Assembly (NCBI GenBank): GCA_002470465.1
Contig: DKMD01000022.1
Coordinates: forward strand, 21,372 to 85,371
DNA length: 64,000 nucleotides
Source: Pluralibacter sp. UBA7423
GTDB taxonomy: Bacteria > Pseudomonadota > Gammaproteobacteria > Enterobacterales > Enterobacteriaceae
Direction of reading: 5' to 3'
The translations under genes and the position numbers were made by a program. Below the pieces are notes generated by a model. The model was not told the DNA's origin and made no database searches. It worked only from the letters and a program-made list of their open reading frames with translations. Positions 11,666 through 20,659 of this stretch are shown piece after piece (position 1 is the stretch's first letter; each line of letters opens with the position of its first letter).

Positions 11666-13108
11666 TTAATTAAGCCACATCGCGGCAATCACGCTGGAAC
11701 ACAGCGACATCACCACCAGCACGATAAGCACCGCGCGCATTGCCAGCGGCAGCGGCGACATCTCTGCCACTTCCGGACTCGGTTCGCCCGGCACCACGCG
11801 CCCGAACCAGTAAATCAGCCACGCGAAGCTCGCCACTGATTCCACCAGCGCCAGCACCATCACCGGGATCAGCTCCCAGTGCGCGCTGGAAAGCGTGAAG
11901 CCTGCGGCAAAGACGGGGAATTTACTGAAGAAGCCGTTGAACGGCGGCACGCCGGCAATCGCCAGTGCCGCCACGCAGAAGCCGATGCCCAGCAGCGGTG
12001 ATTTGCTCATCACGCCGCGCAGCTTCGGCAGTAGACGCGTGCCGCAGCTGTAGCTGAAAGCCCCCGCCACGAGGAAGAACAGGCTTTTGGCAAACGCGTG
12101 GTTGAAGATGTAGGCAATGCCGCCATTGAGCGCCTGCTTAGAGCCAAGCGCCGCCATGGAGAGGGCCAGGAACATCCACGCCAGCTGGGTGATGGTCGAC
12201 CACGCCAGCAGGCGCTTCATGTCCTTCTGCGGCAGGTACATCATGAAGCCGTAGATCATGGTGATCGTCGCCATCACGATGCCCACCCAGCCGATGGCGT
12301 GCGGTACGTTGCCGCCTTCCAGAATGGCGCGGGCAAAGATGTAAACGCCCACTTTCACCATTGAAGCGGCATGTAAGTAAGCGCTGACTGGGGTTGGCGC
12401 TTCCATTGCATCCGGCAGCCAGGCCTGCATCGGCAGCTGGGCTGATTTCCCCCAGGCCGCAAACAGAATGCCGCCGTAAACGATGTAGCTCGCCGAACCT
12501 TGCAGCTGACTTAATGCGCTCAGCGCAAAGGTGCCGGTGTTGAGGAACAGCGTCGCTGCCGCGAGGTACAGGCCAAGCGATGCGACGTGGGTAATCAGCA
12601 GCGCTTTCATCGCCGAGCGCTGAGACTTCGGCGTCTGGTAATAGCCAATCAGCGCCCAGGAACAGCCCCCGGTGATTTCGAAGAACAGCAGCTGCCCGAG
12701 CAGCGTTGAGGAAAGCACCAGCCCCGCCATCGCCCCGATGAAGATCAGCAGGAACGCGTAGTAGCGGTTGTCACCATCGTGCGGGTGTTCGCGGTTGCCA
12801 CGGGTTAAGTACCCGGTGGAATAGAGGCTCACCAGCAGGCCGAGGAACACCACAGCAAAGGCAATCAGCGTACTGATTCGGTCAACGGTGAAGCCGAACA
12901 GCGCCACGCCGTGATAGCTGACCAGCGTGTAAGTCGCATCCGCTTTTCCCCCCGCCAGAAACTGCCAGCCAAGCACGGCGGTGCCGAGCGTGGCAAACAG
13001 CGCAAACAGGCTACAGATATTCTTCGCCACGGGTTTCGGCGAACAGGCCGTCAGCAGCGCGCCAATAAACGGCACCAGCAGGGTCGTCAGCGCGATTTTT
13101 TCCATCAT
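11666..13108 (-). CDS. hyfD: HyfD, antiporter-like membrane subunit (NuoL/M/N family)
   Basis: The protein is 480 residues from the ATG at 13108, which has GGAG 9 nt upstream; the next ATG (13105) would give exactly the E. coli-type start. It has a polytopic antiporter fold with AWGKSAQLPMQAWLPDAMEAPTP and LLAWSTITQLAWM. E. coli HyfD is 479 residues. Like HyfE and HyfF, it is absent from hydrogenase-3 operons. Confidence 0.95.
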   Translation of the reverse strand: MMEKIALTTLLVPFIGALLTACSPKPVAKNICSLFALFATLGTAVLGWQFLAGGKADATYTLVSYHGVALFGFTVDRISTLIAFAVVFLGLLVSLYSTGYLTRGNREHPHDGDNRYYAFLLIFIGAMAGLVLSSTLLGQLLFFEITGGCSWALIGYYQTPKSQRSAMKALLITHVASLGLYLAAATLFLNTGTFALSALSQLQGSASYIVYGGILFAAWGKSAQLPMQAWLPDAMEAPTPVSAYLHAASMVKVGVYIFARAILEGGNVPHAIGWVGIVMATITMIYGFMMYLPQKDMKRLLAWSTITQLAWMFLALSMAALGSKQALNGGIAYIFNHAFAKSLFFLVAGAFSYSCGTRLLPKLRGVMSKSPLLGIGFCVAALAIAGVPPFNGFFSKFPVFAAGFTLSSAHWELIPVMVLALVESVASFAWLIYWFGRVVPGEPSPEVAEMSPLPLAMRAVLIVLVVMSLCSSVIAAMWLN

Positions 13109-13121
13109 TTCTCGGCGCTCC

Positions 13122-14072
13122 TTACAGACCGGTGAAATAGAAGACGAAAGCCAGCGCCGCGACGCCGAACCCAAGCCACGTGACGTGATGCGTCAGCAGG
13201 AAGCGGCCGCGCGCCAGCGAGTTCTCCACCAGCGACGCCAGCACAAATACCACCAGCAGCTTGATGAGGGCGATCGCCAGCGCCAGCAGCAGCGCCGACG
13301 GACTCAGGCTTGCGGCTTTGCCAAACGGAATGAACACCGCAAGGAACATCTCCGCCACCACAACCTGCTTCAGGCCAATCCCCCACTTCACCAGCGCGAA
13401 GTCGGAGCCGGAGTATTCCGTCAGCGGCCCTTCCTGAAGTTCCTGCTCGGCTTCGGCGACGTCGAAGGGAATCTTGCCCATCTCGATAAATGAAGCGAAA
13501 CCGCAGGCGAGGAACGCCATAAAGATGGCCAACGGCGAGCTCCAGCCCTCAGAAAGGGCCGCGCTGATGGTGCCAATGTTGGTTGAACCGACAATCAGCG
13601 CCACAACCAGCAGGCCGAGGATCAGAATCGGCTCCACCAGGATGCCCAGCGTCAGCTCACGGCTGGCACCGATGCCCGCAAAGGTCGAACTGCTGTCGAG
13701 CCCGGAGAGGGCAAAGAAGAAGCGGAACAGCGCGAACAGGTACAGCAGGGTGATCAGATCCCCTGCTCCACCGAACGGCGATGTCTGCGTGAATACCGGC
13801 AGCGCCATCGCCACCAGCAGCATGCTGCTGAGCAGCACCCACGGCATAATGCGGAACATGACGCCGGAGCGATCGGGGCCGACCGGCTGACGCTTAAGCA
13901 GCTTCACCAGGTCGCGATAGTCCTGCATGATGCCCGGCCCGCGACGCGAATGCATACGTGCGCGGATCTGACGGGAAATGCCGGTTAACAGCGGCGTCAG
14001 CGCCAGCAAAATGGCGGCCTGAATCACGGCGAACAGCCCCATGCCCCACTCTGGCGTTTGTTGGATTACCAT
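13122..14072 (-). CDS. hyfC: HyfC, NuoH-like membrane anchor subunit
   Basis: The 316-residue protein has about eight transmembrane helices. It shows the NuoH/HycD-type loops PGIMQDYRDLVKLLKRQ and SFIEMGKIPFDVAEAEQEL, which contact the soluble NiFe module. It corresponds to E. coli HyfC/HycD. It sits 10 nt downstream of hyfB. Confidence 0.94.
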   Translation of the reverse strand: MVIQQTPEWGMGLFAVIQAAILLALTPLLTGISRQIRARMHSRRGPGIMQDYRDLVKLLKRQPVGPDRSGVMFRIMPWVLLSSMLLVAMALPVFTQTSPFGGAGDLITLLYLFALFRFFFALSGLDSSSTFAGIGASRELTLGILVEPILILGLLVVALIVGSTNIGTISAALSEGWSSPLAIFMAFLACGFASFIEMGKIPFDVAEAEQELQEGPLTEYSGSDFALVKWGIGLKQVVVAEMFLAVFIPFGKAASLSPSALLLALAIALIKLLVVFVLASLVENSLARGRFLLTHHVTWLGFGVAALAFVFYFTGL

Positions 14073-14082
14073 CTCACTCTCC

Positions 14083-16098
14083 TCACAGGGCCACGGTCAG
14101 TAACAGGACAACCAGCGCCACCACCACATACAGGCAGTAAAGGCGGAAGTCCCCGCTCTGCATCCGCTGGATGCCCGAACCGGCGCGCTGAACAAGGCGC
14201 ACCAGCGGCCAGATAATGCGTTCATCCCAGAACGGCTCGACCGCAGCAGCACCGTCGGTGACTTTGCTCAGGCTGCGCCCGAGCGCTTCAGAAGGGTCGA
14301 GCTGCTTGCGCATCCGGTACAGCGGGCCAAACATCACGCGCAAAGGCTGAGTGAAGCTGCCTGCGGAAGCAGACATCTCCTGCTCCCAGCCGTAGCCGCA
14401 CGCCCACGGTGACCCCTTGCGGCGAAACGCCCCGCGATCGCCACGCAGCACCCACCACACCGCCAGCGGCAGCAACGGCAGGCCAAGCAGTAGCAAAAAG
14501 GAAATGGCAGGAGAAAGCATGGCCTGAGCGCTGTTGCCCGGCTGAAGCAGCGAGTTGTTCGCCACGATAAGCTCTGGCGCGTGCACGAGAGAACTCGCCA
14601 CTTTTGCCAGCACGGGTGCAGCAACGGATGCGCCAACGCCCAGCGCCACGCACAGCAGCGCCATGACGATCATCGCCGCCGTCATCGGCCACGGCACTTC
14701 GCGTGCGTGCTCCGCTTTTTCGCTGCGGGCCCCGCCGCAGAAGCTGATGCCGTAGACTTTAACGAAGCACATCGCCGCCAGCGCGCCGGTGATGGCGAGC
14801 ATCACGATGGCAACCGGCCCGGCGAGACGCATAGCGAAATCGCCGTCGTGGCTCATGGTGAACAGGGACTGGTAGGTAAACCACTCGCTGACGAAGCCGT
14901 TCAGCGGCGGCAGCGCGGAAATCGACATACAGCCAATCAGGAAGGCAGTACCGGTGAGCGGCATCAGCTTCGCAAGGCCGCCCATTTTTTCCATGTCACG
15001 GGTGTGTACGCGGAAAATGACCGCGCCCGCACCGAGGAACAGCAAACCTTTGAACAGAGCATGGTTGAGCAGATGGAACAGCGCCCCGAGCAGACCCACG
15101 GTCGCCAGCAGCGGATGGTGCGTGGCGATACCGACCATCCCTACGCCAACGCCCATCAGAATGATGCCGATGTTCTCCACGGTGTGCCAGGCCAGCAGGC
15201 GTTTGATGTCGTGTTCAGCCAGAGCGTAAAGCACGCCGAGCACCGAAGACACCGCGCCGAATGCCAGCACCATAATCCCCCACCAGCTTTCGGTGGCACC
15301 GAGCAGGTCGACACCCACTTTGATGATCCCGAAGATACCGATTTTCACCATCACGCCGGACATCAGCGCCGATGCGTGAGAAGGTGCCGCCGGGTGCGCA
15401 CGCGGCAGCCAGCTGTGTAAAGGCAGCATCCCCGCTTTGGCACCAAAGCCCAGGAAGGCAAGCACAAACACGATGGAGGCCATCAGCGGCGAAAGATGCA
15501 GCTGGCGGAAGGATGCAAACTCCAGGCTGCCGCTTTCGCGCCACATCAGGAAGAACGCCACCATGATCAGCACCGACCCGGCATGGGCGATAAAGAAGTA
15601 GAGCAGCCCGGCCTTGATCGACTCTTCGCTCTGGTCGGCGATCACCAGGAACCACGAGGCCAGCGACATCATCTCGAACAGGATGATGAACCAGAAGCCG
15701 TTGTCCATGACGACCAACCCGACCATCGAGGCGATAAACAGGTTCATAAAGAAGCCCATCGACGCCGCGCCCTTGCCGAGATACTCCCGCATATAGGAGA
15801 GCGAATAGAGCGCGCAGAGCGTCACCAGCAGAGAAATCACCGTCACCATAAAGGCGGCCAGGCTGTCCATGCGTACGCTAAAGGCCGCAAAATCAAACGG
15901 TCCCGCGGCAACCCAGGTTTGTACCTCTCCGCTGAACAACAGCGGCACGGCGCTGCATAATCCCAGCAGGCCGCCGAGCATTGCGCCGATTCCGGCCACG
16001 CGAATCGCCAGCGTTTCGTTTTTTGGCAGCAGCAGCGAAATCACGCCGCTGACGACGTACAGCGCCAGCGACCACGTCAGTAATTGCAGTGAATCCAT
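14083..16098 (-). CDS. hyfB: HyfB, antiporter-like membrane subunit
   Basis: The 671-residue protein matches E. coli HyfB (672 residues) rather than HycC (608 residues). The core contains SWLPRAHPAAPSHASALMSGVMVKIG and LLAWHTVENIGIILMG, typical of NuoL-type subunits. The C-terminal extension ends DFRLYCLYVVVALVVLLL, as in HyfB. The start codon overlaps the hyfA stop region by one base. Confidence 0.95.
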   Translation of the reverse strand: MDSLQLLTWSLALYVVSGVISLLLPKNETLAIRVAGIGAMLGGLLGLCSAVPLLFSGEVQTWVAAGPFDFAAFSVRMDSLAAFMVTVISLLVTLCALYSLSYMREYLGKGAASMGFFMNLFIASMVGLVVMDNGFWFIILFEMMSLASWFLVIADQSEESIKAGLLYFFIAHAGSVLIMVAFFLMWRESGSLEFASFRQLHLSPLMASIVFVLAFLGFGAKAGMLPLHSWLPRAHPAAPSHASALMSGVMVKIGIFGIIKVGVDLLGATESWWGIMVLAFGAVSSVLGVLYALAEHDIKRLLAWHTVENIGIILMGVGVGMVGIATHHPLLATVGLLGALFHLLNHALFKGLLFLGAGAVIFRVHTRDMEKMGGLAKLMPLTGTAFLIGCMSISALPPLNGFVSEWFTYQSLFTMSHDGDFAMRLAGPVAIVMLAITGALAAMCFVKVYGISFCGGARSEKAEHAREVPWPMTAAMIVMALLCVALGVGASVAAPVLAKVASSLVHAPELIVANNSLLQPGNSAQAMLSPAISFLLLLGLPLLPLAVWWVLRGDRGAFRRKGSPWACGYGWEQEMSASAGSFTQPLRVMFGPLYRMRKQLDPSEALGRSLSKVTDGAAAVEPFWDERIIWPLVRLVQRAGSGIQRMQSGDFRLYCLYVVVALVVLLLTVAL

Positions 16099-16715
16099 CA
16101 GTTTTGCTCCCCGCTCAGGTTGCGCCCCGGCAGCGTTTCCGGCATTGAAAGTGCCGTTTGCGCCCGCCGCTGTTTCATCTGCGCCTCCACGGCTTTCGGT
16201 TCAACCAGGTGCAGCGCTTTGGTCGGACAGGAGCGCACGCAGGCCGGGCCTTCCGGCAGGAAGTTGCACAGGTCGCACTTCACCGCCACGGCGCGCACGC
16301 CCGCGTTCCAGCTCAGGAACGGGTTCATGCTGTCGGCGCTGACGGGTACGTCGCTGAGCATTGAAGCCGGCACGTAGTGCTCGTACTGCTTCGGCACATC
16401 CAGCGGCGTGCTGCCCGCAGGGGTTATCGCCCCGAACGGACACACCAGTCCGCACAGCTTGCAGCCGATGCACAGGCTTTCGTTGATCTGCACGCTGTCG
16501 CCTTCAAGGGCGATAGCGTTGACCGGACACACCCGTTTGCACGGTGCGTCTTCGCAGTGGCGACACAGCACCGGGGCGGTGTGGTCGCCGGTACGTGCCA
16601 TCGTGAGCCTGGGGTACTGCTGGAGCCCCTGGGCTTTATGGACATCGGAGCAGGCTGCCAGGCAGGTGTTGCATCCGATGCACCATTGAGGATCCGCAAT
16701 GACAAAGCGGTTCAT
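16098..16715 (-). CDS. hyfA: HyfA, four-cluster [4Fe-4S] electron-transfer protein
   Basis: The polyferredoxin shuttles electrons from formate dehydrogenase H to the hydrogenase. Cysteine motifs include CIGCNTCLAAC, CRHCEDAPCKRVCP, CIGCKLCGLVCP and a final CDLC/CVRSCP pair. The ATG at 16715 (MNRFVIADP) was chosen: it gives 205 residues, exactly E. coli HyfA, and has AGGA about 7 nt upstream. A longer reading to 16772 would run into the sigma-54 promoter. First gene of the hyf operon; no hycA-like gene precedes it. Confidence 0.95.
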   Translation of the reverse strand: MNRFVIADPQWCIGCNTCLAACSDVHKAQGLQQYPRLTMARTGDHTAPVLCRHCEDAPCKRVCPVNAIALEGDSVQINESLCIGCKLCGLVCPFGAITPAGSTPLDVPKQYEHYVPASMLSDVPVSADSMNPFLSWNAGVRAVAVKCDLCNFLPEGPACVRSCPTKALHLVEPKAVEAQMKQRRAQTALSMPETLPGRNLSGEQN

Positions 16716-16755
16716 GGTGATTCCTCGTGAGCTGAAAAAATTATCCGGCTCACTT

Positions 16756-16771
16756 AGCAAATTGTGTGCCA
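16756..16771 (-). promoter_or_regulatory. Sigma-54 promoter of hyfA
   Basis: On the minus strand the bases read TGGCAC-ACAAT-TTGCT, a textbook -24/-12 element with GG and GC at the right spacing. It lies 41 nt upstream of the hyfA start codon. It fits activation by FhlA and/or HyfR, both encoded nearby. Confidence 0.93.
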
Positions 16772-16875
16772 CTTCATCATTTGAAATAAATTCAATAAGT
16801 TAAACGAAACCAATGCAGCATTACCGCTGTCATCGTCAGCGTGATGACGATTGTGACGACGGTGGTGGTCAGCAG

Positions 16876-16941
16876 CATTTCGTCAGCCCGACATAAGTGG
16901 CGATGCGTCGTCAGTAATGTCACTTCACAGGTGACGAAATG
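16876..16941. promoter_or_regulatory. Inverted FhlA-type half-sites (upstream activating sequence) shared by hyfA and hypA
   Basis: CATTTCGTCA at 16876-16885 and its exact reverse complement TGACGAAATG at 16932-16941 are separated by 46 bp. The core ATTTCGT matches the FhlA-binding half-site known from E. coli hyc/hyp control regions. Each lies at enhancer distance from one of the two divergent sigma-54 promoters. A further imperfect inverted repeat (ATCGTCA / TGATGACG) lies near 16831-16848. Confidence 0.7.
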
Positions 16942-16974
16942 CTTAATAACCATAAAAATCAATAGAATAAAAAA

Positions 16975-16990
16975 TGGCCTGCTTCTTGCT
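16975..16990 (+). promoter_or_regulatory. Sigma-54 promoter of hypA
   Basis: TGGCCTGCTTCTTGCT has GG at -24 and GC at -12 with the required ten intervening bases. It ends 33 nt before the hypA start codon. E. coli hypA has a sigma-54 promoter in the same place. Confidence 0.9.
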
Positions 16991-17023
16991 TGGAAGGGCG
17001 GAGTGAAACCAACGAGAGACGTT

Positions 17024-17374
17024 ATGCACGAAATCACCCTTTGTCAGCGGGCGCTGGAAATTGTTGAACAGCAGGCGGTCGCCAATGACGCCACGCGCGT
17101 AACGGCGGTCTGGCTAAAGGTGGGAGCATTTTCCTGCGTGGAACCCTCCGCCGTGAGTTTCTGCTTCGAGCTGGTGTGCCGCGGCACGGTGGCGGAAGGA
17201 TGCACATTGCATATTGAAGAGCAGAAAGCCGAATGCTGGTGTCCGGAATGCCAGCAATATGTGCAGATCCTCTCACAGCACGTCCGTCTCTGCCCGCAGT
17301 GCGGCAGTAACCGGTTACGCATCATCGCTGATGACGGTTTCCAGATTCAGCGCATCGAAGTCATTGAGGAATAA
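17024..17374 (+). CDS. hypA: HypA, hydrogenase nickel-insertion zinc metallochaperone
   Basis: The 116-residue protein begins MHEITLCQ, whose His2 is the nickel ligand in the family. The zinc site is formed by CWCPEC (around residues 70-76) and CPQC (around residues 90-93). It works with HypB to load nickel into the hydrogenase large subunit. First gene of hypABCDE, directly behind a sigma-54 promoter. Confidence 0.96.
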   Translation: MHEITLCQRALEIVEQQAVANDATRVTAVWLKVGAFSCVEPSAVSFCFELVCRGTVAEGCTLHIEEQKAECWCPECQQYVQILSQHVRLCPQCGSNRLRIIADDGFQIQRIEVIEE

Positions 17375-17377
17375 GGT

Positions 17378-18247
17378 ATGTGTACAACCTGTGGTTGTGC
17401 GGATGGCAATCGCTATATCGAAGGCGATGAGCACAATCCGCATTCAGCTTTTCGCGGAGCGCCCTTTGCGCCCGCATCACGCCCGGTCATGGCCATCACC
17501 GGCATAAAATCCGACTTTAGCCCGCAGCAGTCCGCTCAGGGCGATCTGCATTACGGCCACGGCGAAGCGGGCACCCATGCGCCGGGGATGAGCCAGCGCA
17601 AAATGCTGGAGGTGGAAATCGACGTGCTGGCGAAAAACAACCAGCTTGCGGCACGCAACCGCGCGCGTTTCGCCGCCCGCGAGCAGCTGGTGCTGAACCT
17701 GGTGTCGAGCCCCGGCTCCGGCAAAACCACCCTGCTCACCGAAACGCTACAGCGCCTGAAAGATCGGGTGCCGTGCGCCGTCATCGAAGGCGATCAGCAG
17801 ACGGTCAACGACGCGGCCCGTATTCGCGCCACCGGTACGCCTGCGATTCAGGTCAACACCGGTAAAGGCTGTCACCTTGATGCACAGATGATTGCCGACG
17901 CCGCGCCGCGCCTGCCGCTCGAAGATAACGGTATTTTGTTTATCGAAAACGTCGGCAACCTGGTGTGCCCGGCGAGCTTCGATCTCGGCGAGCGACACAA
18001 AGTTGCGGTGCTGTCCGTCACCGAAGGGGAAGACAAGCCGCTGAAATATCCGCAGATGTTTGCCGCCGCGTCCCTGATGCTGCTGAACAAGGTCGATCTG
18101 CTGCCGTATCTGAATTTTGACGTCGACAAATGCCTCGCTTACGCCCGTCATGTGAACCCGGACGTTGAAACGATCCTGATTTCCGCGACCAGCGGCGAAG
18201 GCATGGAAGAGTGGCTGGCCTGGCTGGAGGCGCAACGATGTGCATAG
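17378..18247 (+). CDS. hypB: HypB, GTPase for hydrogenase nickel insertion
   Basis: The 289-residue protein starts with the metal-binding MCTTCGC motif. The SIMIBI-class G domain has a P-loop [11 protein letters not shown] (about residues 110-119), later switch residues and an NKVDLLPY guanine-specificity motif. There is no long polyhistidine stretch. The 3' end overlaps hypC by 10 nt. Confidence 0.96.
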   Translation: MCTTCGCADGNRYIEGDEHNPHSAFRGAPFAPASRPVMAITGIKSDFSPQQSAQGDLHYGHGEAGTHAPGMSQRKMLEVEIDVLAKNNQLAARNRARFAAREQLVLNLVSSPGSGKTTLLTETLQRLKDRVPCAVIEGDQQTVNDAARIRATGTPAIQVNTGKGCHLDAQMIADAAPRLPLEDNGILFIENVGNLVCPASFDLGERHKVAVLSVTEGEDKPLKYPQMFAAASLMLLNKVDLLPYLNFDVDKCLAYARHVNPDVETILISATSGEGMEEWLAWLEAQRCA

Positions 18248-18510
18248 GCGTACCGGGGCAAATCTGCGCCATTGACGGCAACCAGGCGAAAGTGGACGTC
18301 TGCGGCATTCAGCGTGACGTCGATCTGACGCTGGTCGGCGCGGTGAATGAACAAGGCGAATCGCGCATGGGCCAGTGGGTGCTGGTGCACGTCGGTTTCG
18401 CCATGAGCGTGATTGATGAAGCCGAAGCCCGCGACACGCTGGCGGCATTGCAGAACATGTTTGACGTAGAGCCGGACGTCGGCGCGCTGATGTGGGGCGA
18501 GGAACGCTAA
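18238..18510 (+). CDS. hypC: HypC, hydrogenase maturation chaperone
   Basis: The 90-residue protein starts MCIGVPGQ, with the essential Cys2 that contacts HypD and the large-subunit precursor. The ATG at 18238 lies inside the end of hypB; the longer reading upstream is simply HypB sequence in another frame. The stop codon overlaps the hypD start (TAATG). Confidence 0.96.
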   Translation: MCIGVPGQICAIDGNQAKVDVCGIQRDVDLTLVGAVNEQGESRMGQWVLVHVGFAMSVIDEAEARDTLAALQNMFDVEPDVGALMWGEER

Positions 18511-19631
18511 TGCGCTTTGTTGATGAATACCGCGAGCCGGAGAAAGTGATGCAGCTGATTGCCCACCTGAAAAGCAGAGCGCCGCAGCTGCCTTACAGCA
18601 AAGGGCGTCCGCTGCGGATTATGGAAGTGTGCGGCGGGCATACGCATGCGATTTTCCGCTTTGGCCTCGACCAACTCCTGCCGGAGAACATTGAGTTTAT
18701 TCACGGCCCGGGCTGCCCGGTCTGCGTGCTGCCGATGGGCCGCATTGATACCTGCATTGATATTGCCAGCCGCCCGGAGGTGATTTTCTGCACCTTCGGC
18801 GATGCCATGCGCGTACCGGGCAAAAACGGCTCGCTGATGCAGGCCAAAGCGCGCGGCGCGGATATCCGCATGATTTATTCGCCGATGGACGCCCTGCGTC
18901 TGGCGGCAGAAAACCCGCAGCGCAAAGTGGTGTTCTTTGGTCTCGGATTTGAAACCACGATGCCCGCCACCGCCATCACGCTGCAGCAGGCGAAGGCACA
19001 AAACCTGACCAACTTTTTCTTTTTCTGTCAGCACATCACGCTTATCCCGACGCTTAAGAGCCTGCTTGAACAGCCCGACAACAGCATCGATGCGTTTCTT
19101 GCACCAGGCCACGTGAGCATGGTGATTGGTACGGCGAGCTACGATTTTATCGCCCGAGATTTTCACCGCCCGCTGGTGGTAGCCGGTTTTGAGCCGCTGG
19201 ACCTGTTGCAGGGCGTGAGCATGCTGGTGGAGCAGAAAATTGCCGGAGAGAGCCACGTCGACAACCAGTACCGTCGCGTGGTGCCGGATGCCGGGAACGC
19301 GCTGGCGCAGGCGGCCATCGCCGACGTGTTTACCGTCAACGGCGACAGCGAGTGGCGTGGGCTGGGCGTGATTGCCGAATCCGGCGTCAGGCTAAGCGCG
19401 GGCTATCAGCGCTTCGATGCCGAAGCCCATTTCCAGCCGCAGCGGCGCGAAGTCAGCGACGATCCCCGTGCCCACTGCGGCGAGGTGCTCACCGGGCGCT
19501 GCAAACCCCATCAGTGCCCGCTGTTTGGCACAACCTGTACCCCGCAAAGCGCTTTCGGCGCGCTGATGGTCTCCTCAGAAGGCGCATGCGCGGCGTGGTA
19601 TCAGTATCGAAGTCAGGAAGGTGAACAATGA
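18510..19631 (+). CDS. hypD: HypD, Fe-S scaffold for Fe(CN)2CO assembly
   Basis: The 373-residue protein is the same length as E. coli HypD. It has the conserved MEVCGGHTHAI motif (Cys41 region), GPGCPVCVLP, and the C-terminal cysteine cluster CGEVLTGRCKPHQCPLFGTTC. The ATG at 18510 overlaps the hypC stop; the ATG 18 nt further upstream lacks family support. It acts with HypC, HypE and HypF on the iron cofactor. Confidence 0.96.
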   Translation: MRFVDEYREPEKVMQLIAHLKSRAPQLPYSKGRPLRIMEVCGGHTHAIFRFGLDQLLPENIEFIHGPGCPVCVLPMGRIDTCIDIASRPEVIFCTFGDAMRVPGKNGSLMQAKARGADIRMIYSPMDALRLAAENPQRKVVFFGLGFETTMPATAITLQQAKAQNLTNFFFFCQHITLIPTLKSLLEQPDNSIDAFLAPGHVSMVIGTASYDFIARDFHRPLVVAGFEPLDLLQGVSMLVEQKIAGESHVDNQYRRVVPDAGNALAQAAIADVFTVNGDSEWRGLGVIAESGVRLSAGYQRFDAEAHFQPQRREVSDDPRAHCGEVLTGRCKPHQCPLFGTTCTPQSAFGALMVSSEGACAAWYQYRSQEGEQ

Positions 19632-20638
19632 AAACGGTGCAACTTGCCCACGGCAGCGGCGGCCAGGCGATGCAGCAGCTGATAGGCTCCCTGTTTATGC
19701 AGGCATTCCGTAACCCGTGGCTGGAGGAGCAGGAGGATCAGGCGCGTATCGATCTTGCCACGCTTACCGCCAACGGCGATCGCCTGGCCTTCTCAACCGA
19801 CAGCTACGTCATCGACCCGCTGTTCTTCCCCGGCGGGGATATCGGCAAGCTCGCGGTGTGCGGCACGGCCAACGATGTCGCCGTCAGCGGTGCGATCCCA
19901 CGCTATCTTTCCTGCGGTTTTATCCTTGAAGAAGGACTGGAGATAGCGCTACTGGAGAAGGTCGTCAACAGCATGGCGCAGACCGCGAGGGCCGCCGACA
20001 TCGCCATCGTCACCGGTGACACTAAAGTCGTGCCGCGCGGTGCCGCGGACAAGCTCTTTATCAACACCGCGGGCCTCGGCGCTATTCCTGCGGACATACA
20101 CTGGGGCGCGCAGCGGCTGCAACCGGGCGACGTGCTGCTGGTCAGCGGTACGCTCGGCGATCACGGCGCAGCTATCCTGAATTTGCGCGAACAGCTTGGG
20201 CTGGATGGCGATCTGCAAAGCGACTGCGCGGTGCTCACGCCGTTGATTCAGACGCTGCGCCATATTCCAGGCGTGAAGGCCCTTCGCGATGCGACGCGCG
20301 GCGGCGTAAATGCCGTTGCCCACGAATTTGCCGCCGCCAGCGGCTGCGGCGTGATGCTGCATGAAGCGCGCCTGCCAGTCAAAAGCGCGGTGCGAGGCGT
20401 GTGTGAACTGTTGGGCCTCGATGCGCTGAACTTCGCTAACGAAGGCAAGCTGGTTATCGGGGTCGCCGCTGAAGCCGCCGAACGGACGCTGGCAACGCTT
20501 CGGGCTCATCCGCTGGGCTGCGATGCCGCAATTATCGGTGAGATCGCCGAACGCAGAGGCGTGCATTTGACCGGGCCGTATGGCGTACGCCGGACGCTGG
20601 ATTTACCGCACGCCGAACCGCTGCCGCGGATCTGCTAA
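19628..20638 (+). CDS. hypE: HypE, carbamoyl dehydratase forming cyanide ligand
   Basis: The 336-residue PurM-like enzyme has the conserved C-terminal PRIC, whose Cys336 carries the thiocarbamate that becomes the cyanide ligand of the NiFe site. The start overlaps hypD by ATGA. HypF is not encoded in the window. Confidence 0.96.
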   Translation: MKTVQLAHGSGGQAMQQLIGSLFMQAFRNPWLEEQEDQARIDLATLTANGDRLAFSTDSYVIDPLFFPGGDIGKLAVCGTANDVAVSGAIPRYLSCGFILEEGLEIALLEKVVNSMAQTARAADIAIVTGDTKVVPRGAADKLFINTAGLGAIPADIHWGAQRLQPGDVLLVSGTLGDHGAAILNLREQLGLDGDLQSDCAVLTPLIQTLRHIPGVKALRDATRGGVNAVAHEFAAASGCGVMLHEARLPVKSAVRGVCELLGLDALNFANEGKLVIGVAAEAAERTLATLRAHPLGCDAAIIGEIAERRGVHLTGPYGVRRTLDLPHAEPLPRIC

Positions 20639-20659
20639 GGCCACTACAGGACAAGCATT

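Noticed and set aside
16792..17037. 81-residue minus-strand frame in the hyfA-hypA interval, at the place of hycA
   Set aside because: It shows no resemblance to HycA, spans the sigma-54 and activator sites, and has no ribosome site.
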